Source of the DNA: Aureobasidium sp. EXF-3400 | Lineage: Eukaryota > Ascomycota > Dothideomycetes > Dothideales > Saccotheciaceae | NCBI GenBank assembly: GCA_024195585.1 | Contig: SWBL01000153.1 | Span: 1 to 64,000, forward strand | Length of the DNA: 64,000 nt | Reading direction: 5' to 3' | Part shown: in pieces, positions 54,949 to 64,000 of the stretch | How positions within the stretch are numbered: the stretch's first letter is position 1 | Layout of the letters: each line of letters begins with the position of its first letter | Position numbers and translations under genes: made by a program | Notes under the pieces: model-generated | What the model was told of the DNA's origin: nothing | The model's database searches: none | The model's input: the letters and a program-made list of their open reading frames with translations, nothing else

Positions 54949-57900
54949 GCTGCTCTTGAGACTCTGCCTGAGTTTGTGCAATGGCTTTGATGCAGGAATG
55001 TATTCTTTAGAGCAGCGGACAGGCTGGAGTTGCGGGGACGAAAGATGTGTCCCGAGTGGCCATAAGTCTTGTTCGATTTCTGTACTTTTGCATCGGCAAT
55101 GATCATGTCAACCATTGCTTCCTTGCAGACTCGAGAAGCATGCTCTTAAATGGTGATTTGAGTACCTCGCTATCCTCCGATGTCAGTTTAGTGAGAAACA
55201 AGTGATTCATAGCTAAGTCTGGAATACTCTGTGTCTCTTGTTACATCTCTCACCCATTTCTCAAATTTCAACATCTTAAAACAGAACATCGACCACATAA
55301 CTCCACCGCCGGACGAAAACTGTATCGGACTTAGATTATCCCATGCTTGCGCTTTCGAAGTATATATTCAGCATATAATAAGTATGTTATACCTCATCGT
55401 CGCCAATTCCTAAGCACTTTCCCAAAAGTCCTGCTTGTTGACAGTACCACCCTGATCGAGCTTGGCAGACTTCGGCAAGTTCTCATCTCGGACCTCGGTA
55501 AAGCTCATCTCCGACGAGGGGTCCCATGACGCGCTTTCCTTGGCCTTGTTGTTGTGACTCTTATCGCGCTCTCTCCTTCTCTTCTCCTTCCTTCCTTTCT
55601 TTCCAAGTCACGCTGTTGTGACAGCACTCTGGTCTTTGCGACACAGTGCGTTTGAGATCGAGATTCACTGGCTTGAGGACCATGATCGTGAAGAGATGAA
55701 ATCGTCAGACGCGTCGGGACCGTTCCGTCCAGTCGCGTCGCTCGACCGCGCTATGTTGGCTGAGTGGTTTCGTGGAGCCGTATCGCTGAGAGAGACCAAA
55801 AGCAAGAGCAAGAGCCAGAGTGGAACAAGAAGAGAGGGACGCACACTGCAGAGAGACGGAACCATAACGAGAGAACACAAACTCCTTTAGGACAGGGCAG
55901 ACGGTTGTCGGCTGTCGAGTGCTGTTGCAATTCATACCTTGCCGTTGCTGCCTTGGTTGTAATTGGTCGTTAGAGACCTGCTTGTCGCTCGAGTGCGTGT
56001 CGAGCATTCCACCTTGCGAGGAGGTGGTGGGTCGGTTCAATGATCCCGAGCCTTCTATGTCGCGTAGGTGCCTTCGAGACACCGCCGATGGTCTAACCTT
56101 GCAACGGCGTTGATGGTCGATGCATGTCCCGAGTGAAGTGACCGAGTACCACGTCGCAATTAGGAACGTGTCTCGCTGACCAATGAGATATTGAATGATC
56201 CTGACGCTGCCTATTACTTACAGTGTGTCCCAGACCTTGGATTATAAACACAAAACCACTGTGTTGACGATCGAATCGCAACGTTTTGCTTGATCCCATG
56301 TTCCGACCGACTTTTCGACGACACTTCTCCTTTGCCATTGGCAGGGACAACCGGTGTGCGACGTGACTGACTTCGTTGGCTCCAGTGATTGTGACAATGA
56401 CAACAACATGAAGGGATTCTACCAGCCAGACCAAGACTTTGGCAGCCTCACCGCGGAGGCCACCACATGCTCCCGACATCTTTACATCGTCCGACTAATA
56501 TACAACATTGACATCTATCTGAACCACTCACTCACGCTGTTGGTTGACAAGACGAGCAATGAAACTATCCGAAAAACAACCTAGCAATTTCACGTCCCTA
56601 ATGGAAGAAGAGCCATTGGCTCATACATAACATGGTCTTCGTGATCAATCCCAACGACATCGAACCGACAATCAAGAAGCGATACCTTCGCTTGGACCTT
56701 TAGCAAAATAACTATTTGGCATATTCTCTCATTTACCTACGCGCTGATTAACAACGACGGCAAGGTGTCTGTTTTGATAACCCCTGAACCCAACGAAAAC
56801 CATCGACATGCGTACGGAGCCTTTGCAGTGGCCTGCCAAATTTTCCTCGACCTTTGCAGACATTCAAACCAAACACGCAGGCTATACTATTCCCTCGACC
56901 GACAGGATGCAACAGGACGACATAGGTGGTTCCGCAAAAACAAGTTCGCAATTCGAGAAAAAGTGCACAACTAGTGCTTACGCTTCCTTTTACCAAGTCT
57001 TCCTGACTTCATTTAAACAGCTTACGAATGGATTCCTGAGACGACTCAGATGTGGTGCCTTCACCTTGACCCCTTCACAGACCGACTACTACGACATCTA
57101 CATAGTGGAAACTTGGATCAGCAGCGACTTTGACCTCCCACGCAGGCTCCATGAGCTTTGTGAGCCTTTCGACCAACAGGATAAGTGAAAAGACAGGTAT
57201 CTTTTAAAAATATGTCGGATCCATGAACGAATTGCCACAAGGTGTCTCATTGGAAAACTCCGGCACCACCAACACACAGAAGCTACTAATATATGTAGGA
57301 CATTTTTTACAGTGACCCGTCGGATATCCAACCACCACAGCGCTTGAAAATACTTACAGGATATACGAACTCCTTAATCGACAAGGCAAGCAACTAAACG
57401 ACACAATCGCAAATTGAAAACAACCTGGCAACGATCGAGGAACGAGGATACTACTGGACCTTGGATGAATATACAACTTGGTTGCTACTGAGATCATGAC
57501 TGAATTGTGGGATGAAGAATGTATACAAAGACGTGTGACTCGACACAGAATGAGCCGTATGCTGCTGGAAGAGGATTTCATGCACAGCACAAGTGCGACG
57601 AGTCACCTTTTTACTCGGCATCGAGTGGACGCGAGACTTGTTTCGACCCGAGCTGACTGATCCCCACCGTGAGAAGAAGAAGTGCAGCTGTGCTCACACA
57701 CCCCTCCCCATCAGCTTTTTGCCAGTACCGTGGTCTATGAAAGCGCCATCGCAATGTTCTTGGTCTCTCGTGCCACTGTGCTTTCCAGAACACCATTACA
57801 CACGGACTTTCGACCGTTGATGTCCATCTGCCGAGCAGCACAACATTCTAGACTTTGTTTCCAAGCTCTTGCAAGTCCCCAGTTTGTGGTTCTGCCGCCA

Positions 57901-59551
57901 AAGGCGTGTTGGCAATCTTGTGCTGCATCCAGACCTCAGCCACAAGGACAGAGACGTGGCCCTCTGTGGTACGAAACTGTTGACTCCTTGCGGCTCAGAC
58001 CTCAGTAATGCCAGCTGGCTCTGTAGTACCAGGGGCCTTTTGCGATCGAGACTCGGCTTGGACTTCCGCCAAAGGTTCCTTGGGTCATCCACGATATGGG
58101 TACTTCAGAGCTAGAACTTGAGTGGCGTGAGATGGAAGAAAGATCTTGTTCGGCCATACCGACGCGTGAAATTGACAAGTACCTTTAGGGCATACCCGAA
58201 GTGTTCGGCTCCTGCCATCGGATGGCACACTGCCACGTGCAAGCACCCCTGTGCTTCTTCGCTCCTTTACCAGAGATTCTTACCACGACTCACTACCATC
58301 GACAGCAGTTTATCCTTGCGACAATCAAGCATAACAACCCGGATCCTGGAAACTTTGAGTGGGAAATACAGATCGACAATCGAGTAATCAACCTTTGGAG
58401 CCTCATCTCAACGCCGAACAGACAACAACCCCCTGGCTTGCAGATCTTTGGATTCAAAACATCGCAATTCTGCAAGAAGTCGTCACTCTTCACCATGACC
58501 CTTTGATGGCAAAGCGGAAAGATGGCAGTGGCAATCAATACTAAGCAGCAATGACATGCTGTCGCTGTCGACACTTCCCCTCATGGTATGTCGGTTGTCG
58601 TCACAGTGAAGACGTACGCAAGCGCGAAGATCACAGTCAAAGTCACGCCGATACGACAAGACAGACATTCAAGGAAGATCGTGGAGAGACACTCCGAGCC
58701 ATTTCCCATTCGTTCCTGCCTATCATCTCTGGAGGCTTTCCAAGACACATACTGCGACTTGGGGTCGTATCGGCTGTACAGCACCCCATTGTGATTCGGA
58801 CGCCGCATTCCCAGAAGGAACGACACTTCAATACACCTCAACAATTATCTATCCAATCCTATCGTACCAGAGAGCTCCATCTACGATCTGCTGTGAACTT
58901 GCAACCTCCATCTGATGGTATATCCACGAGACTATGCATAAGCATTCCTACCTATCTGCCTAAAGTCCACTTTAGGATGTCACGACTATAAAAGAATATC
59001 CGAAAATCGCACAAGACCCGGCGCCTAGCATATGCCGCTGTTTGTATGCGGAATGATCGATCTTGAACTACGCAGCTGACGTGCGACTCGAGGCAGTTAA
59101 TGCCGAAGGCAAGCAAGGGTTGACTCACAGTGGCTGAAGCATGGCGATCCCAATGCACTGTTGCAGTTTTCCGGCAACCAGGACTTCTCAGCTATCCACG
59201 ATCGAAGGAATGGGTGCACATCCAAGCCAGGATTGCTTGCCACGACTTTGTATCCCATTGCGACCCCGATCGCTTTACATATTTCCATCACACCACCACG
59301 ATCGAGAAATCTTAGAAACTACTACACCGTGAAAGACATCTTGACATTTGTGCATTCCTCGAAAAATTTGCTTGAACAGTCCCAAAGACAGTTGTCAGTC
59401 AGACAGAATACATATTCAGCTTCGAACCCTCGTGGTTGAAGGTTAAAATCAAACTCGTTCAACGCTCGGCAATTTGCTCCCCACCTCCACCTCTTGTGTT
59501 ACCGACTACACACCTATCACACATCACACATCACACATCAAACATCAAGAA
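54949..59551. other. 4.6-kb stretch without a recognisable gene
   Basis: Normal base composition but only overlapping frames of up to 150 codons on both strands, none with a domain, signal peptide or credible splice chain. Several ATG-started frames (for example 56808-57188) could be exons of an unrecognised gene or noncoding transcript. No tRNA found. Confidence 0.4.
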
Positions 59552-60092
59552 ATGCGTTTCGCTATTTTCATCTTAATCTCGACCTCTCTTGCGCTTCTCA
59601 TCCCAAGATGCGACCAAGGGTATGAAGGCTTTGACAACGTTGATTACGAACACTCTTCTGATGCGCTTTAGTGACCATGCCTCATCATCCGTCGAGGCTC
59701 GCGACTTGAATGCTTCTCCTGTGGCTACACAAACCGTCTCCGAATCAAGATATCCTTACACCAAGAAGTTCAAGACAACCTCCACTTCTACAACATCATA
59801 CTCGACTACACCTTTGGCAACCCGCGCTGTATCGACTGCTGGGAGCGAGCCTTCGACTACAAGCAGCTGTATCCCGCACTCCATTTGCGTAGACAAGATT
59901 AGCCCTTGCGGCAAGCGCTACGGAGGGTGAGTGTTGATCTCCTGCTTGGCATGGCCCATAACTGACACAGCATTTAGATGCTACGATGAGAACTTCTGCG
60001 ACGGAAACACGAGCCCTTACCCTATTCCAACTTGTCCGACCATGGTGACGGTGAAGCGGGCAGTCGCCGAGCCAGTCATTACACCAGCTTGA
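59552..60092 (+). CDS. Small secreted Cys-containing protein, 3 exons, 145 aa
   Basis: Assembled from 59552-59619, 59672-59926 and 59978-60092; introns of 52 nt (GTATGA..TAG) and 51 nt (GTGAGT, AACTGAC branch, TAG), 146 codons in phase. The start follows tandem CACATCA leader repeats and AAGAAATGCG. A hydrophobic N terminus (MRFAIFILISTSLALLIP) acts as signal peptide, followed by a Ser/Thr-rich spacer and a C-terminal Cys module, CIPHSIC, then SPCGKRYGGCYDENFC. The CG..YGGCYD pattern recurs in small secreted proteins of many ascomycetes. Possibly an effector-like or wall protein; no function can be assigned. Confidence 0.75.
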
Positions 60093-60660
60093 CACAGTGA
60101 AACATGAACAACGTGATGCTAGTGGGATCCTGAGAATATCGCAGCGCTACAAGAAAGTGGGAAAGATGCAAAGTAATAATGAGTTGGTTGAATGGCCGTC
60201 CCAGTGGGCAGTAATGAGAAGTAGAGCGAGCTTGTACGATAATAAAAGGTTTATATAGACTTGGTTTGATGAAAATGCTTTGAAGATCTCTTCCGAACTC
60301 ATCCGCTCTCGTTGGCCAGAATGGTCTTGCTACAGTTGTTTGTTTAGCAACCAGGAATGATTCGCTGATGGTATTTGACGCCTAGCACAAAGCCAAGTGG
60401 GTAGAATCAAGAGGAATGCACGGCGTAATCTACGCTAGGCAAGGGAGACGGACCAGACACACACAAACTTCTGATTGTGCTTGGTCTTCGCGTACAACAT
60501 TGGACAAAAACAGAAGCGCGACCTCTCTTTACTGGCTTCCTGATTTGTTGGTGTATCTTCGACTAAAACACGCTCCTTGTCATTTTTCTTTTCCATCCTT
60601 CCGCCGTCCCATTGACTCTTGCTTTGAAGCAGAGTCTGTCCATTCTTTGAATCATCCAAT
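60093..60660. other. Intergenic, promoter of the aspartic protease
   Basis: No gene seen. Confidence 0.45.
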
Positions 60661-62120
60661 ATGCGTCTTCTTCAAGTTGCTGCCCTCGCAGCTCTTTCTG
60701 TACCCGTTGCCGCTCGAGGCGATTTCGATTTCAGAGTCAATCAACCGCGTCGACTCGTTGCCGTTCAAAAGCCCAGTCCGAACAGAATCACTGGACACAG
60801 TATAGCTCTAGGAAGAGCTAACGCAAAAACAAACTCGCTGAGTACCGGATATCTTCAAGCCATCAGGTCTGGCAATCATGTAGATGGTGTCTACTCACGA
60901 CTCCGCGTAAGTGGTATCTCACAACTTCATGCTGACAAGTGCTGACAAAGACTCAGAATGGTACAGCGGATCTTCTATCCATCAATGCTGGAAGCGTCTT
61001 TCTCGCACCTCTCAATGCAGGCGGTGAAACTTTCTACGTCGTCATCGATACAGGAAGCAGCGACACCTGGCTCGTCAACAACGAATTCACCTGTGTGGAT
61101 CCAGACGACTCCGCAGTCATCGACGAATCGCAATGTGCCTTTGGACCCAGCTACTCCTTGACTGCCACGGCCAAACAAATCGACAACCGCAACTTCAACA
61201 TCTCATACGCTGATGGAGAACGACTCAACGGCGAAATGATCACCGAAGACTTGACATTCGCTGGAATCACAGTGGAGAACCAAACCATGGGTCTTGTCAC
61301 CTACGCAGGCTGGTACGGTGATGGTGCATCTTCAGGACTTGTTGGGCTCGCCTATGCATCCTTGACGAACCAATACAGCGGCAACAATCCCAGTGCAGAC
61401 ATTGCAGGTCTGACTATTCCTTACGACCCCCTCTTGACAAGTATGTTCAAGGAGAACCTCACTGCGCCTTTGTTCAGCATAGCTCTAGACCGCGACGTCT
61501 CGAGAAGTGCTCAATCGGCCGGCGGTATCCTAGCCGTCGGCGGTATCCCAAACATTCCCCACGGCACCTTCTGGTCTTCATCAAATATCTCTATCATTGG
61601 CGTTGATGCGACAACAGGACAACCAGAGTACCAATTCTACGCCATCACTGTTGATGGCTGGGCAGCGAGCAAGAATCAAAATGCAGACTTTGATGTTAAG
61701 ATGACTGGCAATACGAGAAAGACGCCGCTGCTTGGTGCACCCACCCGAAATGTGATCGTCGACTCTGGAACAAGTTTAATCTACGCACCTAGTGCTGTTG
61801 CCGCAGGGCTCGCCGCAGCCTTCAACCCCCCTGCCAATGTGTCCTCGAGCACTGGTCTATACCACGTCGCTTGCAACGCAACCGTCCCTCTCTTCGGCGT
61901 GGTAGTGTCAAGTAAAGTGTTCTACGTCAATCGCCTCGACTTGATCATCGACACTGGATTGGGTTTCTGTGTCATGGGTGTGCAGGATAATAATGGAGGA
62001 TTGACTATTGTGGGAGACGTGTTTATGAGGAACGTCCTCACTGTTTTCGATGTGGGAGCTGCTCAAGTCCGTTTTTCGGCCAGACAATGTGCGTTGACTA
62101 ATGGAACTATCACTACTTAG
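60661..62120 (+). CDS. Secreted pepsin-like aspartic protease (A1), 2 exons, 469 aa
   Basis: Exons 60661-60906 and 60957-62120; 50-nt intron (GTAAGT, GCTGAC branch, CAG) in phase 0. Signal peptide about 1-18 (MRLLQVAALAALSVPVAA), then a basic propeptide to about 85. Catalytic aspartates: D113 in DTGSSDTW and D351 in VDSGTS. The flap Tyr lies in the ISYADGERLNGE segment, and Cys pairs flank ECVDP-type and CNATV loops as in fungal A1 enzymes. Several N-X-S/T sites. No GPI signal or membrane anchor is evident, so probably released. Cleaves proteins at acidic pH outside the cell or in the vacuole. Confidence 0.93.
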
Positions 62121-62257
62121 ACGAGTTTGGAAATGCTGACTTTTTGAAGAAGATTGAAAACTGAAGAACATGATTAAGTTGGACAAGTTGAATTGCAAGA
62201 GGGATATCCAAAAATGATTATATACCGAGGAGAAGTTGACAAATTACTTTATTCCAT

Positions 62258-63829
62258 TCAGACCCATTGCCCTCCTGCTTGAGCATCTACAGGTATCATA
62301 TTCGCCACAGGTGCGATCTCACCACCAGCTTCAGCAACAGCCTTTGCAGCAGCTTGACTAAATCTTCTCCAGCGTTCTGCGGCTTCCCTTTCACGTCTTG
62401 CTTTCGTTTTGCTGCTACCTGATGGTGCAACACCAGTGAGTAGCTTTTCACTGTCTGAGGGTGTGTAGTTTACAAAACCACCTGCTTTGCTTGCACGGCT
62501 GGACTTGTGGTCTGAGCTGGACTTGCGACTGTGTGGTTTGGAGCTCGAATTGCGCTTTGCAACACGGCTTCTGGATGGTGAGGGTGTACGTGACTCTCTT
62601 CTTGTGGTGGTAGAAGGATAAGTGGCAGTGGTGTAGTAGGGTGTAGCCTCTGTCAGAGTTGCCTCTACATAAGCAGGAGCCAAAGTGGGATCATTGAAGC
62701 TGGTGGGCAAGAGACTATTGTGCACTTGGAAATTGTTGAGAGAAGCTTGGTACTCTGCTTCCTTCTTCTCACTCGCCATCCAAGGGCTGAATGTAGGAGA
62801 AGGCTCGTAAATGTCCTCGGCTCCAAAGGAGTTTGCGCTCCAGGCGGACTTGTTGTATGAGTCTGCGGTGGTGGTGGGTTGCTCGTAGTAGATGTCACGG
62901 AAGATGGTGGGTTCATCGGTGAACAGGGCCCCGCGTTCAACGCTAGGGCTGGTGAGAGGCGAGGCTTCGGGACTGTAGAGCTGTCTAGGCAGACTCTGTG
63001 GGGCGAAGGTGTTCGAGAAAGGAGATGTTTGCTCGTCAAAGTTTGCAAATGGTTGTAACGGGGAGGCGTCGAGGCTACCGAAATTTTGGAAGCCGAGTCC
63101 AACTGCTGGTTTGCTTTTTCCACTGGAAGGGGGAGTCAAGGGCATGCTTCTGACGGGTAGGTTCATGCTGATCGTCTTGTTGGGAGTTTGGTAGATGTTC
63201 TCGACCCAAGCGTCTGGGGCACCTGCCCTGTAACGCGATGGCGACATCATCTTTGGCGACTTGCTGGCTGAACGGTATGTTTTGGTAACGCCAACAGGTC
63301 TCTCAGGAGTCTTTGTAGAACGTTCTTGTTGGTATTTGTTTGCTCTTCGGCGCCTGGCCGCTGCTTCTGCTGAAGGCGATGATGGTATCGTCGAGATGTG
63401 AGGACTGGGGAAACCACCGAGACTGAGGAAGTCCGCATGAGGAGTGTTCTTTGTGTTGTAGAAAGAGGCGGCTGGCGAAAGAGTGTGATGGGGGTGGGAT
63501 TGTTCTCTTTGTTGGTTGCCGTCTTGCTGTTGTTCCAAAGACGAGGCACTTTCTTCCAACACGGCCAATGTTCTGGCCCAAAAGTCATCTGAAAGACGTC
63601 TGGCTGCTGCTTCGGAGGCACTGCTTTCGCCACTGTCGGTCAAGTGTCCTTCGATGGAGTTGATGGTTTCATTGTTGCTCGCTTCATCTGAGCTGCTTGT
63701 GCCGAATTTGAAGTCATCGGTATCGATGTCCACGTATTGGCTGAACAGATCGTCATAGACGGTTGCCCATTGGGGTTCTTTGTTTGTTGCCCGGATTGGG
63801 TAAGTGTATTGCTGAGTAAGGTATGCCAT
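62258..63829 (-). CDS. wetA: WetA-like developmental regulator of conidial maturation, 523 aa
   Basis: Intronless frame from ATG 63829. The family hallmark is near the C terminus: GGFVNYTPSDSEKLLTGVAP, then SGSSKTKARREREAAERWRR and a helix ending AVAEAGGEI, matching the conserved WetA C-terminal region. The N terminus (VYDDLFSQYVD) also fits WetA. The middle is Ser/Pro-rich and disordered, with SP/TP sites and basic clusters (RRRR at about 160; RSRVAKR). WetA acts after BrlA and AbaA in conidiation, controlling spore-wall maturation. Length matches the family (about 500-600 aa). Transcribed convergently with the aspartic protease; stop codons are 137 bp apart. Confidence 0.88.
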   Translation of the reverse strand: MAYLTQQYTYPIRATNKEPQWATVYDDLFSQYVDIDTDDFKFGTSSSDEASNNETINSIEGHLTDSGESSASEAAARRLSDDFWARTLAVLEESASSLEQQQDGNQQREQSHPHHTLSPAASFYNTKNTPHADFLSLGGFPSPHISTIPSSPSAEAAARRRRANKYQQERSTKTPERPVGVTKTYRSASKSPKMMSPSRYRAGAPDAWVENIYQTPNKTISMNLPVRSMPLTPPSSGKSKPAVGLGFQNFGSLDASPLQPFANFDEQTSPFSNTFAPQSLPRQLYSPEASPLTSPSVERGALFTDEPTIFRDIYYEQPTTTADSYNKSAWSANSFGAEDIYEPSPTFSPWMASEKKEAEYQASLNNFQVHNSLLPTSFNDPTLAPAYVEATLTEATPYYTTATYPSTTTRRESRTPSPSRSRVAKRNSSSKPHSRKSSSDHKSSRASKAGGFVNYTPSDSEKLLTGVAPSGSSKTKARREREAAERWRRFSQAAAKAVAEAGGEIAPVANMIPVDAQAGGQWV

Positions 63830-64000
63830 GGTTGTAGTGTGAGGTGGGAGTTGTGCAGAAGGCTGATAAGATGCTTGTTCTGATAGGCTGATCGTAGATC
63901 AACTCAGACTTTGTGCAGGATCTGTGCAGAGTGTGGCTGAGGATATGTGATCTGGTAGAGTGGTTGCGATATGGTTGGTCTGAACAGGGAGATTGTGACT
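63830..64000 (-). promoter_or_regulatory. wetA 5' region (cut by window edge)
   Basis: The leader and start of the promoter; AbaA sites (CATTCY) are not evident in the short part available. Confidence 0.4.

Noticed and set aside
36568..54981. A secondary-metabolite or other pathway gene cluster around the Zn2Cys6 factor
   Set aside because: No backbone synthase, P450, transporter or other pathway enzyme is adjacent; neighbours are housekeeping, chromatin or surface proteins.
1..64000. CRISPR array, bacterial operons or integrated virus
   Set aside because: No regularly spaced repeats of that kind, no viral genes; introns and nuclear tRNA introns show a eukaryotic chromosome.

Overview
The window looks like chromosomal DNA from a filamentous ascomycete, probably a Dothideomycete (class is an inference). 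Genes are compact, with short GT-AG introns of about 42-112 nt and clear CTAAC/CTGAC branch sites. Several nuclear tRNA genes are present, two with introns. Fungal-specific families include an AA9 polysaccharide monooxygenase with CBM1, a Zn2Cys6 regulator, a fibroin-3-related membrane protein and a WetA-like conidiation regulator. A large block has been destroyed by repeat-induced point mutation (RIP). Multi-exon models were assembled by hand from splice signals and checked for reading phase.

Layout. 1-100 bp is the tail of a LINE-like repeat running off the left edge. 1.7-15 kb is ordinary gene space: AA9, tRNA-Ala, tRNA-Pro, several conserved-hypothetical or nuclear proteins, a FAR1-like DNA-binding protein and tRNA-Val. 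16.9-23.5 kb is an AT-rich block almost without CpA/TpG and without long ORFs; it carries faint Ty1/copia polyprotein traces. One intact two-exon gene (24.0-25.0 kb) sits between this block and a RIP-mutated copy of the repeat seen at position 1. 25.4-36.1 kb is an accessory, decaying stretch: two 2EXR-like paralogues, a nuclease pseudogene, a zinc-finger gene split by one stop, a divergent ADP/ATP-carrier paralogue, an orphan PAH domain, a frame-disrupted secreted BPL_N-like gene, and a second tRNA-Val.

36.5-55 kb returns to intact genes: a Zn2Cys6 factor, a large chromodomain protein, a fibroin-3-related protein, a third tRNA-Val, a 1,063-aa protein with a linker-free array of zinc knuckles, an eight-cysteine membrane protein, a zinc-ribbon protein and an AlkB/ALKBH8-like dioxygenase. 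A 4.6 kb stretch without a recognisable gene follows. The right end has a small secreted Cys-rich protein, a secreted pepsin-like protease and the WetA homologue.

There is no single pathway cluster. The most distinctive elements are the zinc-knuckle array (about 50.18-50.61 kb), the chromodomain protein about 3 kb from its C-terminal end with SUMO-interaction-like motifs, the three tRNA-Val copies with shared flanks, the duplicated X-box-like/CCAAT module around the PAH gene, and the RIP contrast between the two LINE-tail copies.
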